A stretch of 64,000 nucleotides of DNA. It comes from Whitmania pigra (Eukaryota; Annelida; Clitellata; Hirudinida; Haemopidae). The DNA lies in contig JAJTWR010000266.1 of NCBI GenBank assembly GCA_021613335.1, positions 786,001 to 850,000 on the forward strand. Reading direction: 5' to 3'. Shown here piece by piece: positions 1-12,395 of this stretch. The notes below the pieces were generated by a model that saw only the letters and a program-made list of their open reading frames with translations, was not told the DNA's origin and did no database searches. The translations under genes were made by a program, and so were the position numbers. Each line of letters begins with the position of its first letter. Position 1 is the first letter of the stretch.

Positions 1-79
1 TAAGGTTAGTTTGTAGAGCAAAAGTATAGTCACGCCACACACCCCATAGCGTGACCTTCAGTGAACATTTCTCGAGGTC

Positions 80-256
80 GCATGAATGATTTAACTGCAT
101 GAGTAATAATTAAAATACTGTTGAAATAAACAAATAAATAAATAAATGCATCATGCATGAGTTAACCGCATGAGTAATAATTAAAATAATGTTGAAATAA
201 ATAAATAAATAAATAAATAAATAAATACATCATGCATGCTTTAACTGCATGAGTCG
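80..256. repeat. Minisatellite, about 70-80 bp unit, 2.3 copies
   Basis: Two full copies (80-147, 148-226) and a partial third (227-256) share a core with GCATGAGTAATAATTAAAAT followed by GTTGAAATAAA and an (AAAT)n run. The copies differ mainly in the length of the internal AAAT run. Confidence 0.8.
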
Positions 257-2846
257 GCAATTCACAAAACTCGCACTTGCTCGTAAAATTTCGATTGAAT
301 GACACTTCATTGCGTTGTTGTTGTTGTTGTTTTTTGCCGCTAAGTGCGAACATTTCGTAATTTATCACTCGAGTTATAAATAGAATGTACACATTTTAAT
401 TAATTATTACGTCCAAATGAATGATTGTAATGAAATGTAAATAATTATTTTGAATAATTTTAGCAAGATACAATTAATTTTTGTCAATAATTATAATTAA
501 ACATAAATAATTATTATGAATAATTGTAATTACTTGTTATAGTTACAATGATACAATTACGAATCATTATCACAAGATTTTTTCTAACATTTTTTTAGCA
601 GCCGCTTTCTCGCCTCTAAATTTCTTATTATTATAATTGTTAATAATCTTTATATTATTATAATAATATAAATAACTTATTTAATAAAAAACTTATAAAT
701 ATTTATAAATAATATTGCTATTATTTTAAGGCATAATAACTCAATTTATAATTATCACTATTAAATTGGATCACTGACAATTGTATTGAGTTGTAATGTT
801 TCAATTAAAATAATATATATATTAATAGGGCGATAATAGAAATTATGTCGTTTGAGCGGTAACTAGCGCCTCATTATCGCTCAATTTATTATGTTCAAAA
901 TGTTCGTAATTATAAGATACCATGTGAGTGGACCTTGGGATTACTGATGAAAATATTTACCGACGTATTTAATAACTTTCCTTGTAATTACTAATAACTG
1001 TAATTATGTAATAATGACATTAACAATAATAACAATTATAATAACCATCATCATGATGTCTGATTAACGGATACCAGTAAGTGTGAATAATATTATAATA
1101 CCATGATTTAATGTTTAGGTTTAAACATGTGAAACACTTTAATTATCAATTAAGCCGCAATAACTTACTTCATAATTAATAATTATTATTACTCGATGTC
1201 AACGAGTTAATTAATTACTGATCGTCCAATAATTTAATATCAGTAATTTTTAAGCACAACTTAAAATTTAAAATAACGATTCTTATGATTATAATATTAG
1301 CATTACAAAAACATCATTATTATTTATATCTAATTAGTATAAGTTATCATATCTATTAAGTATTAATTATTAAAGCTAGTTATAAATTATCATATCTAAT
1401 TAGTATTAATTGTCTTATCTAAGAAGTATTAATTATTGTATCTAATTAGTATTTTTTTAATATTAATAGTTATTAATAACTTATTAATTATTATTATTAA
1501 CTTATTACTGACACACTATTGCAATTATCAATCACAATGTTAATAATATTATTAAGAGTAATAAACAAGTTGGAGGAATAAATAAATTGGAACTTAAATT
1601 ATGTTTTTTTTCTATATCATCTGAAGAATCAATGATACCATAATTTTTTAAATATTATTTAATATAATAAATATAAGTTATTATAATTTATTATTATTAT
1701 ATTATTAAATATACTATCATTAATCATTATAGTTTTTGTTATAAATATTAGCTATTAAATGTCATTCATTGTAAATTATTATTAATGCAAATGTTAGTTA
1801 TTAAACATTATAATTTAATATCATACAAATACTGGTTATCTATTAGTTAATATAAATGTAATAATTTTAAAATTAACTTTTGGGGAAATTTAAATAGTTA
1901 ATAACAAGGAAGTCGAGTTTTCCAGTAAGTCGTTTGAACTGTTTTGCACTTCCAAGAGTTGAATGATCCCTCTTAACGTATCTTCTGACATTTATTTAAT
2001 AACTTTAATTATAAAATATTCGACATTTCTTAGAACTAATATTCGTCACATATTCAATACTTTAGGCACTTCCTTGTATTAACGTTTATTGCTATTATTA
2101 GTATTATTATTACTAATATTATTATAATTACAAAGTTATTATTATTATAATTATGATGTTATTATCATTATTATTTTTTTTTTATTTTTGTGACAAGGAG
2201 TTAACTATTAATATTTAGCACTTTTTTTTTATCAACCATGGAAACATCCAAAGAAGATTCTCCCGCTAACTGCAAACGGTCTGTCGAGAATATTACTTGA
2301 ATAGAATGACGTCATTGGCCCGATTTCTATTCAACTTCACAGAAAAGAATTGCAACTCCCGTGAAATTCGCCTTCTTATGAATTCAACTTAATTATAATC
2401 TATCAGGAATCTGTGACCTTGATAAAATTCGACCTTGACAAAATTCGACGGGGTCATGGCATACTTTTGATTTCTGTGGCCCTTCTTACTAAATTATCCC
2501 ATTGTTGGACAATATTATTGCCGAAACAGACAACCAGAAAGGTGACTATTAAAAGGGAAGATATCTAAAAAAATGTACATGACATTACACCGAATGTTTA
2601 CCAGAGTTTGTCATTCACCACCCATGTTTGTCAATTAATGAAAACCCATTATCGACCACCCCCTTCCATTACCGTTATGAATGGATCATAGGGAGATGCC
2701 CCAGCTAGTCCCCGAGAAGTTGTATGATTTATTTCGTCATTCTTAGAAACGTGAGAAACGAATATCGGCTTTATCTTAACTACGTGCATTTAAGCGACGT
2801 AAATATTATAGTTGTTGTTGCCACATTAGTGTAGCGCTACAGATAA

Positions 2847-3222
<376 letters not shown>

Positions 3223-3302
3223 TTACAAGTGTTACTGTAACGGTTATTAAAATGTTAGAATTATAATATTAAACAACTATTATTACTATCATTGTTAATA
3301 TT

Positions 3303-3346
3303 ATTATATATATATAATATATATATATATATATTATATATATATA
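3303..3346. repeat. (AT)n tract
   Basis: Alternating AT dinucleotides with interspersed ATTATA units; self-complementary. Confidence 0.85.
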
Positions 3347-3645
3347 ATATTATTATAATTATTATAATATACTAATAATTATTATTATCATTATCATAAT
3401 TAGGTTGTTTATTAGGTTTAAGCATGTTTATCCAAGTCTGGGTCAGGAATTTACAAAAGGAAGTTGAGAAGCTTCAAGTAAACAAATTTTACCTTCAAAT
3501 GCTTTTATTATTATTATTTTTATTTTTATTATTTTTATTTTTATTATTATTATTTTATTGGCTTATTATGTGTCATTGTATTAAGTAATAATATTTTATG
3601 CTGTACTGAAGTTTATTATTATAACGTCTATAGTATACTATAAAT

Positions 3646-3706
3646 AAGTATATATATATATATATATATATATATGTCTAGATATATATATATATATATA
3701 TATATT
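3646..3706. repeat. Palindromic (AT)n tract around a CTAGA centre
   Basis: Two (TA)n arms flank a short TGTCTAGA core, so the whole tract can fold back on itself. Confidence 0.85.
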
Positions 3707-4061
3707 ATTACAATGACTACTAGGTTATATGTCGCTATATTACATTTTTATTACATATTAATGTTATACTGAACATCACATATTGTACGTATTACTTTTT
3801 TTATATAATTCTTACGCAAATAAATATAAATAATAACATTGTAATTATATTGTACGCTATTACATTACTCATTGCTCTTAGAAAATAATTAGTTTATTTA
3901 AAAATGTTAATTACGAATATCGATTAAAAAATGTTTCTTTCATTAAAATTAATTAACAATTAACGATTCTAGTTAATTATTACTGATTACATTGACTGAT
4001 TCTCACATTTGAATGTCATTATCATCTCGTAAACCATCTATTTCAGAAAGTTACAAAACAA

Positions 4062-4178
4062 GCATGCATTGATGCATTTAGAACAAATAATCATCGATGC
4101 ATTGATACATTTAGATCATGCATTGATGCATTGACCTCAAGATAACAGATCAGTCGACCTCAAGATAACAGATCGACG
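4062..4178. repeat. Local tandem duplications
   Basis: Three variants of a GCATTGATGCATTTAGA unit are followed by two copies of CGACCTCAAGATAACAGATC about 21 bp apart. They look like replication-slippage duplications. Confidence 0.7.
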
Positions 4179-6277
4179 CTGGGACTAAAAACCAGTGTTT
4201 GAATTCTCTTCAATCCTTCAAGTATTTCCTCAATTTTTCAATTCCGTAGTCATTGGAGAATATTGACGTTTGTCGACAATGAATTACTTACTTTTACGTA
4301 CTTTCGTACCATAATTTTTTCTCAGAATTATTAATTCTCATTTCACTCGTCATTCCATCACATTCAATCGAACATTACGTCATAACCGTCGCAATTAATC
4401 AGACTCATAAGTCTTCAAAGATGTTTCAGATTCTGCGGACATCAACAAAACCCATCCATCCGAAACGAACTTACTGCCCTCTGCAAGAGCTCGACCATCT
4501 CTGGAGTACCAGGTTACGAATGTGGAGCATTACAAATTTATTAATATTATTATCCATCGCTGCCCCAAATTCATTCTTTCCCGCCTTTTGTTTGAACTAT
4601 GGGAATTCCTTAAGTATGACTTCCTTGTCATCATCCTCCTGACAAAAATTACAACAATTATTCCCGCCAAGTGTCGTTCAAGTGTTCCTTTGTTCCTTTC
4701 ATATCTCGTAATTACAATAATATCTCGGAATATTCGTAATGTTCACATGGAATATTTTTGGTTGTTGTTGTTAATTTTTATCTTTTAACTTTATTTCGAC
4801 AGATTTCCTCATCAAAGAACTGCAGAATGCTGTTAAATTGAAGTCATCTTCAAAGATATCCGTGCCCGTAATTACAGAGAAAGGAAAAGTAATTAAGTAA
4901 TTATAAAATGAATTACAGCAAAAAAAAATCTAATTTCGACCAGAAAATACGTTCCCCATTATTTGACATACCAAGGTCAAATACGAAACCAAACCAAAAA
5001 CCTGTGCCCACCGAGAAGATAATTATTCTAGCAAAAAAAAAAAGTAAATTACTTAAAAATCGCTTATTAAAATTCGGTGGTCGATCATAAATTAATTTTT
5101 ACGCAATTGCATCTCGGCAAATGTCATAATTACCTCGCAATTGCGGACTTTCCGGAATTATGGCAGTTCGATAAGTGCGTGCGGGAATTTGAAAGTGAAA
5201 TTGAAATTTGAAGCATTTCGTCGTTAGTTGAACTTGGTTTTTCCAGTAATGAATCTTTCAAATCATGCTTGTAAATTTGCCATCTCTCTCACCGCGCTAA
5301 ATCTTCGAACTAAATTAAAAGCGGAGGGCGAAAATGCCAATTAAATCGAAAATAGAAAAATACAAGTAAAATGAATGCCATAATAACCACATAATAACCA
5401 CTTATTCGTCATGAGAAATTTGGATTTATTCAAAAACTCGAACCTCAAACATCTTTCGTTGATATTCGCTACAATTTTATTATTATCATTTTTATTACCA
5501 TCATCATCATTTTTAATATCATAATAATATATTGCTGGGCCTCTGTTTAATTATTACAAATAATTAATCGTCAATGTCGAATAATTCCCGCCATTTTCCC
5601 TCAACCGAGACAAAATCTGACGACGTTTAATTGTAGACGTCTGCACGTTTACAAAAAGGATACAAAATTCTAAACATTTCGATTATTTAATCACGTAAAT
5701 AATTAAGCAGTTTCGTTTTATATTTCATAACGAAAACTGTCGTATTTAGAAATCCTAATTTATTCCGAATTTAAGCCTCTTTCTAATTATTTATTTCAAA
5801 TAATTTTTTACGATGGTTATTAAAAAACAATTACTCGTAAAATAAACTGAACCGATGAAGTTAATTGAAAAATGTAATATCAATAATAATAGTAAATATA
5901 ATTATTATTATATTTATATTATAATGTAATATTTAAATTTATTGTGTAATGTAATATGTAAATGTAATAATAAATAAATAAATAAATAAATAAAATAATT
6001 ATATTTATATTATATTACATTGAAATATAAAATAACGCTCAAATTCCTACTTAACATTCCAATGCATCGCTTGAGAACATAATTTATTTATTCGATAAAT
6101 GCAATATAATTAGCTCAATTCCGATCAACCATGTGTGTGGTCTGGCAGACCCTATCAACGGTAAAAACACACCTGATTGTGGTAATTACACCTTCGATTT
6201 TTGACGGATGCAACTGCCTCGCTTCACTAAAATAAAGACATCTTAGCTTTTGCAGAAATGATCCATGATTCTAACAA

Positions 6278-6372
6278 CGTTGGGGCATGACCTTAGTCCT
6301 AACCTTAACCATGACCCTAATCATAACCCTAACATCATAAACCCTTAACTTTAACCACAATCTTAACCTTAA
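6278..6372. repeat. Degenerate telomere-like hexamer array (CCTAAC type)
   Basis: Roughly 95 bp in which CCTAAC, CTTAAC, CCTAAT and CATAAC recur with period near six, on the C-rich strand. It resembles a decayed interstitial TTAGGG tract. A G-rich counterpart lies at 40322-40446. Confidence 0.55.
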
Positions 6373-9300
6373 TCAATCGACTAACAAAAAATGTTCTGCT
6401 AAAATTATTGATTTTATTTTTCACTGCTTTCAATTTAAAAAAAAAATTTCCTTTGCCTAATTTTGCGCCTTTACTTTCGAGGAGGTAGAAATTAGTGACG
6501 AAGAGTGTGAATTTAGAAAGCGAAACTATCAGGTGATTTCGAAAACTGAAACCAGAGAAAAACCCGCATGCAGTATGGTTAAGCTACCCTCAGTTTAAGT
6601 TTTTGTTCGTAATTTTCCAATCTTATCTGTTTTAGTTTCATTTTTGAATAATTTGATTTTTAAAATCAGTTTAAGAAGGTAATGTGTTAATTGTTATTTA
6701 TTCATGTAACTAATTTTATAAAATTAATCATTTCAATAAAATTTAATGAAATAAACATTAATAATATTTTATATTGTAACCGGAAGAATTGTTAAATGTT
6801 GGATTTGGAGCAAGGACATTTATTATTAATATTATTGTTAATATTATTGACAAATAATTACTGTTCATAGCAACTATAATATTTATCATTTGGAATATTC
6901 CAAGCCGAAATAAACTGTAAATTATGTCATTGTATAGCTTAATTGAGTCTTATATTAAGAAACGCAAATAGAAGTTTTCCAGTATTTTATTTTTAAGTGG
7001 CCTACTCTTCATATTAATTAATTATTATTTTATTAATTTTTATTGTTCATTTCGAATTATTAAGTAATTAATTAATCGATCAATTATTAATTTTTATTGT
7101 TCATTTCGAAGAATCGGTATTCTGTTTCCATATTCTTTATTTCTAAATCTCCTGAAATTAACATTTCAAATCCGCATTTCAAAATTAAATCTCATTTTAG
7201 CTTCTCAGGAACGAATTTGCAAGAAGCTGTTACTGTCGTTAGGTTTTTAGGATGACGAATGATAATTCACGTCGATTTAAAACATGAATTTTCTTAAATC
7301 ACATTCATTCACTAGAATCGCTGAGTCGTCCATAATGAATCACAAGAACTTGCTCATAAATGTTTACGCACTGTTGGTTTTTGTTTATTATTATTATTCA
7401 TATTAATTTATTATTATTATTATTTTAATTTATTCGTAATTTATTTATTAGTAAAACGAGCGATTTACTAATCGAGGAAGTTGTCAGTATTTGCTCAAGC
7501 GTGAACAATAATTCGTGAATTGGAAAGATTTGATAAATATTCCTTTGTAATTAATAATTAATAATTTACAATTGTAATTAATAGTAACTCTAAAATATTT
7601 ACCGAGTAAAGTTTATCTTTCAAAAGCAATTTGTTAATCTTAATCATTGAAAAACCAAAGATTTATCTTTAGACATTTTTGGCATGAAATAGATGTATAA
7701 TTCTATATTGTAATAATAATAATAACTATGTCATTTACTAATAAATTAAATCAGTACTATTGTGAAGTTATTACGAAATCATTATGATAATAATATCAGC
7801 ACCAATTTCTTTATATATTTATAAATGTTATTCTATTATAATTATTAATATTATAACGTAAATATGGCATCACTAATAATTGGACTATTGGTAAATTCCT
7901 TAAATGTAACTCTCTTTCATGATTCCTTTCATCGAGTTAAATACTCGAACATTGCTAAATCAACTGCCCTTTCATCTGAATACAATGTTGTGGTTGCTGT
8001 TGTTGATGTTGTTGTTGATGTTGATGTTGATGCTGATTGTAGTATTGTTAACGTTGCCCTCACTTTTTATCAAATTATTTATTATTTATTAATATTTATT
8101 ATATAATTATAACAACAATAATAATAATAGTGCTATAATAAAAATTAATAATAATAATAATGATAATAATATGTTATAATAATTAAAATATGGCGGCATA
8201 CTGCGCGATAGGTCCATATACAATAATACTGGCATTATTTGTTAAAATAATATTAAAGTTAAGCTTCAAAACGTAACGAGAGTTATATTAAGAACTACGA
8301 AAGCGTGTTATTTACAGATTTCACAATTGCTGAATAGTTCCCGCTAAGATCAAAGCATTGAATATTCGTCTGCCCAGAGGTGGAAAAACGCTTCTTTGAT
8401 CAGAATTTCAGAACCACTTCTTGATTGAATCATTTTGCAGTCAACGATTGTTTGATAATAATATTTTAATAACATTTAACCGGTAATTTATAATTTTTAA
8501 ATTAGTAAATATTTTTAAAATTTAAATTAAACATTTTTAAACTTGTCGCCAGTAATTTTTAATTCATTTCAATTTATCACTGATAAGCTCAAAAATAAAG
8601 GTACACCATCTTTCAAAATGATTGTAATAAAATGAAAACATCCGCCAGCATCTTTTCCATCAACATCAACTTCTTCTTCTGTGAGGACCTGTGTAAACTG
8701 TGTAAACATTACAAAAAAAAATTGTAAACAAATTTATTCGACGCTCAACTTGTTCTCGATTTGTGACATGTTTACTTTACGATCGGTGCTTTGTACTTGC
8801 GGGTTAGGAGATGTCTCGGTTGTCAATAGCAGCTCTAGAATTATAATCAGTTTTTTCCTTTATATTTGGTATAAATATTAGTAAAATATTATCAAAAATA
8901 TTCGTGTTAATAAATAATATCAGGTAAATTTGTAAAAAAATTAATTCGATATATTGTAGTTTGGTTAGCTTAAAGTCGTAAATTAGTCTACTGATAAGCT
9001 GATAACTTACCATACTTAATTATATATTTTAATATATTGCACACGTATTATTACTAAAAAATTAATTAATAACGAACTTAATAATTAATTAATAATAAGT
9101 TTAATAGTATCGAAATATATAAAAATATTACTTTCAAAGTTTAGCTCTAACTTCCAAGCGTGTCGCATGATTTCAATATTAATTGCTATGTTAATAAAAA
9201 TATTAATTATTCTTAAGACCTTAAAAAACAAATATGGTAATAAAAAGTATTAAATAAATCTGAAGTCTAGATGATGATTTAATAAGGCTATTTGCGAAAT

Positions 9301-10780
9301 ATTTTGTAATAATAATTTGAACTTTATCGATTATTTGAGCGACAAGACACGTGCCACGAAAGAGGTCAACGAAGACACGTGGGTTCATGACCTTAGAATA
9401 AATTCAGTCGAATTAATAAATAAATAAATTGATGATTGTCATAAGTTATTTTAATTTCAATTAAACCACACATCACTGCTTTTTATTTCTAAACTTAAAA
9501 TTGAAATTATTATTTTTTTTTAAATTGATTGCGTTGAAAATGCTTAAAGTCCTTGTTTGCTTTTGTTGTGCTCTTTGACCCGACACTCATATATTTTGCT
9601 GTTATAATTATAATTTAGCAATTTGTAAATTTTAATCCAACCATTTATAATCGAACCGTTTATAAATTATATTGTTACCATTTGTAAATTAAAATGGTGC
9701 CATTTATTTGACATTTGAATAAACAAGTTTTAGTCGAACATTTTTTAAATGAGTGTAGCGACCATTTCTATCCGAATTTAATTTTACAACAATTGTTTGC
9801 TATTTATAACAAAAAAAACTTATTAAGCAAATTATGTAGGCTTGCGAATAATATTTATGATACGCTGTTTATCAATCAGAAAAGATGCTTATCTTTGTAA
9901 AATAAAAATAAATTATCAAATAAACTATTAATAGTTACAAATTTCTTTCAACAACAGCAACAACGTTTTGATTAGATAACACAACGGAAATAACATCGTT
10001 GGTAAATATTTGCCTAAACAATTAATTTTCAAATAAATGTTTCACTGAAAATTTAGTTCAAAAGCATTACATTAAATCCTCACATTAGCCTGGCGAATAG
10101 TTGTCGAAATAAGTGAAAATTTAAAAAAAACTTACATTTAAAAGAAAAATAAAATTACAAATTACATAATCTTTGATTCAGTTTAAGGTCCCCAATACTG
10201 AAATGGTGGAATGGCTACAACATTAGAGCCACAAAACTTTCAACGTCTAAATAAGACATGAATTACCATAAAATTGATTTCTGAAATGTGGAGTGTCTTG
10301 TAAGACCAAATTTTATTTAACAAATTGTAAATTTAATATTATTATTAACATTATTACTATAAAACCAATATTGTGAGGGTGGTATGGCTTGTACAATACC
10401 AAACCTGAAATAGGGAATTCAGTACGAGGTAAAGTATAAGCGTACAGTATAAGTACAACAATATTCTCAGTCTGTTAGTTTTATATTACATTAATTTAAG
10501 TTAATTATAATAAATGCCCTAACTGATATAATTGATTTTTGAGAAAACTAAGGGATGAATATTATGAATTAGTTTATGAATATACTAATTATTATAAAAG
10601 ATTTGAAAGTATGTAATTTCCACACGAGACCAATTTGTTTTTACCAAGTTATGAGCGAAATTAAATTGAGAAAATTGTAAATGAATTTACTCATTATGTA
10701 TCAACCATGCATTCACCTAATGAATTAAACCAAATATAAAGTAACAATTTTCGGTTCTATTGTGACCAAGTTTTAAGCAA

Positions 10781-10904
10781 ATAAAATTAAAGTTTAATGC
10801 TTTAGTAAATCTATAAAGAAGAAATAAGGGGAGTTAATGGACATAAAATTAAAGTCTAATACCTCAGTCAATCTATAAAGAAGACTTAAGGCGAGTTAAT
10901 GCAC
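10781..10904. repeat. 62-bp tandem duplication
   Basis: Copies 10781-10842 and 10843-10904 align without gaps. Both begin ATAAAATTAAAGT and end with GAGTTAATG plus GAC or CAC. About ten substitutions separate them, so the duplication is not recent. Confidence 0.8.
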
Positions 10905-11400
10905 GTGTCACGGGAAAGGTGTGATTTTTGATTGTAAATGTTCGGGAGTGCATTTCAACGGTGCATGTAATTGCTGTTCTGGTGTGCATTTGATATCCGT
11001 TTTCAAGGTTGAATTGAGATGATGATGATGATCCTTTACAAGAGCCACACTTCATGAAAGTTCTAGAATATGCCACTATTATATAGAGCACTGTTTGGAT
11101 ATGACCAAGTCACATTTATTCAAATTTAAATTCAACTCTGTTAAAAACAAAAATGTCCATGTGACATTACAATATGAGTATTGAGACATTTTCATGGCAC
11201 AGTATTTAGTTACAGAATTCACAGGATGAACTCCTTAATGTTTATCATAATCAGCAGAATACCTCGAATACCTTCTTAACCATGGTTGGAGAAAATTAGT
11301 GCCATTACAGAGCACGCGCCCATAGCAAATGAATGTTTATTGATACTCGTGATTTAAATCGTTTAAGCAAATTCACTGAAACTTTTATTTTTTAAAGACA

Positions 11401-11406
11401 TTTATT
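11401..11406 (-). terminator. Candidate poly(A) signal of the THAP gene
   Basis: AATAAA on the minus strand, about 330 bp after the THAP stop codon at 11736. The sequence between has no other coding signal and is the likely 3' UTR. Confidence 0.5.
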
Positions 11407-11735
11407 CAAAAACAAGGTTGGGCCAGTTCATTTGGTTAGTTCGTTTGAAGCGAATCGTCTGGAATTCAAGTAACAACGAGGTACATCTCTTATGAGGAGT
11501 TCATCTTCTGAAGGATCAAAATTCTTACATCCGAGACGACAATGACAATGACAAACCAAAGTCGCTCGCAATTGCAACGACGAAATCGATCGCAAAAACA
11601 TACAACTCGGAAGAATTCCATCCGCGCTAGAAGTGCTTAAAAATGTCAAAAACAAGTAAACTGAAGAAGCTCGCATTACCCTTTTTTTCCGCTGCAAGTT
11701 AGTTGCAAGACCGACTCGTCGAGATACGAGATCTT

Positions 11736-12395
11736 TCAGTCTTGAGACCTCGGTCGAGAAATGGACAAGTCGAGAGGCTCAGTTTGGATCCACTGGTCGT
11801 ATTCCGGCTCCTCCCTTTTCAAATAGAACGAATTCGAATGTTCGCTACTGCCACGCTCCTGACGACTGGACGACAATTCTTGCAAGGCGTTCAGGGTCTT
11901 CATTGACAGGTCGGTCGGTTCGTCGGGGTACATGTCCTGGTCTACGATGAAGCTGATTTGACTCTCTGATCTCGGAGGAGAACTGGTCGAGGCTCGATGA
12001 AGGCTTTCGGCGTCATCGATTCGACTCTTGCTATCCATCTCGTAGTTGCTCGCCCCGGAACCGTAAGCCGCGCTGCCGTGCGGCATGTCAGGAAAAATGG
12101 ACGGTATGGCTCCTTTTCGCAGATACCTCTTGGCCAGTTTTCTGTCCTTGTGCTGTCTCTGACGGGAAACGTTGGTATCTGCAGAGTGCTCGATCAAATC
12201 GCTCGGTTGAAAGTGAGAAGAACAGAGTCTGGAATGTTTCGACGGTACGAAATTCTGCCTCCGAATGGCTTTCACCCACTTCTCGCAAAGTTCCTGATCG
12301 TCGAGAGGGAAGGCGTGCATGGAAACATTTTTATCGCTGTATTTTCCTTTCAAAGCGCCGTTGGCACATCCGATTATGACGCAGCCGTTAACCAT
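11736..12395 (-). CDS. THAP-domain DNA-binding protein with two PxDLS motifs
   Basis: A single-exon frame of 219 residues. The N-terminal THAP zinc finger (about residues 1-95) shows the C2CH pattern: C5 and C10 (Cys-x4-Cys), a conserved Trp in KWVKAIRR near residue 40, then CSSH (Cys-x2-His) near 58-61. GAIPSIF near 95-101 matches the AVPTIF signature that closes the fold. THAP proteins are animal nuclear factors that bind DNA through this zinc-coordinating domain. The remaining 120 residues are Ser/Arg/Glu-rich and look disordered. They contain PTDLS and PLDLS, which both fit the P-x-D-L-S motif that recruits the CtBP corepressor, so a repressor role is inferred. ATG at 12395 is chosen because the THAP fold starts there. 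The plus-strand frame opposite it (11997-12407) is a shadow. Derivation from a P-element-like transposase is possible, but no transposase domain is seen. Confidence 0.85.
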   Translation of the reverse strand: MVNGCVIIGCANGALKGKYSDKNVSMHAFPLDDQELCEKWVKAIRRQNFVPSKHSRLCSSHFQPSDLIEHSADTNVSRQRQHKDRKLAKRYLRKGAIPSIFPDMPHGSAAYGSGASNYEMDSKSRIDDAESLHRASTSSPPRSESQISFIVDQDMYPDEPTDLSMKTLNALQELSSSRQERGSSEHSNSFYLKREEPEYDQWIQTEPLDLSISRPRSQD

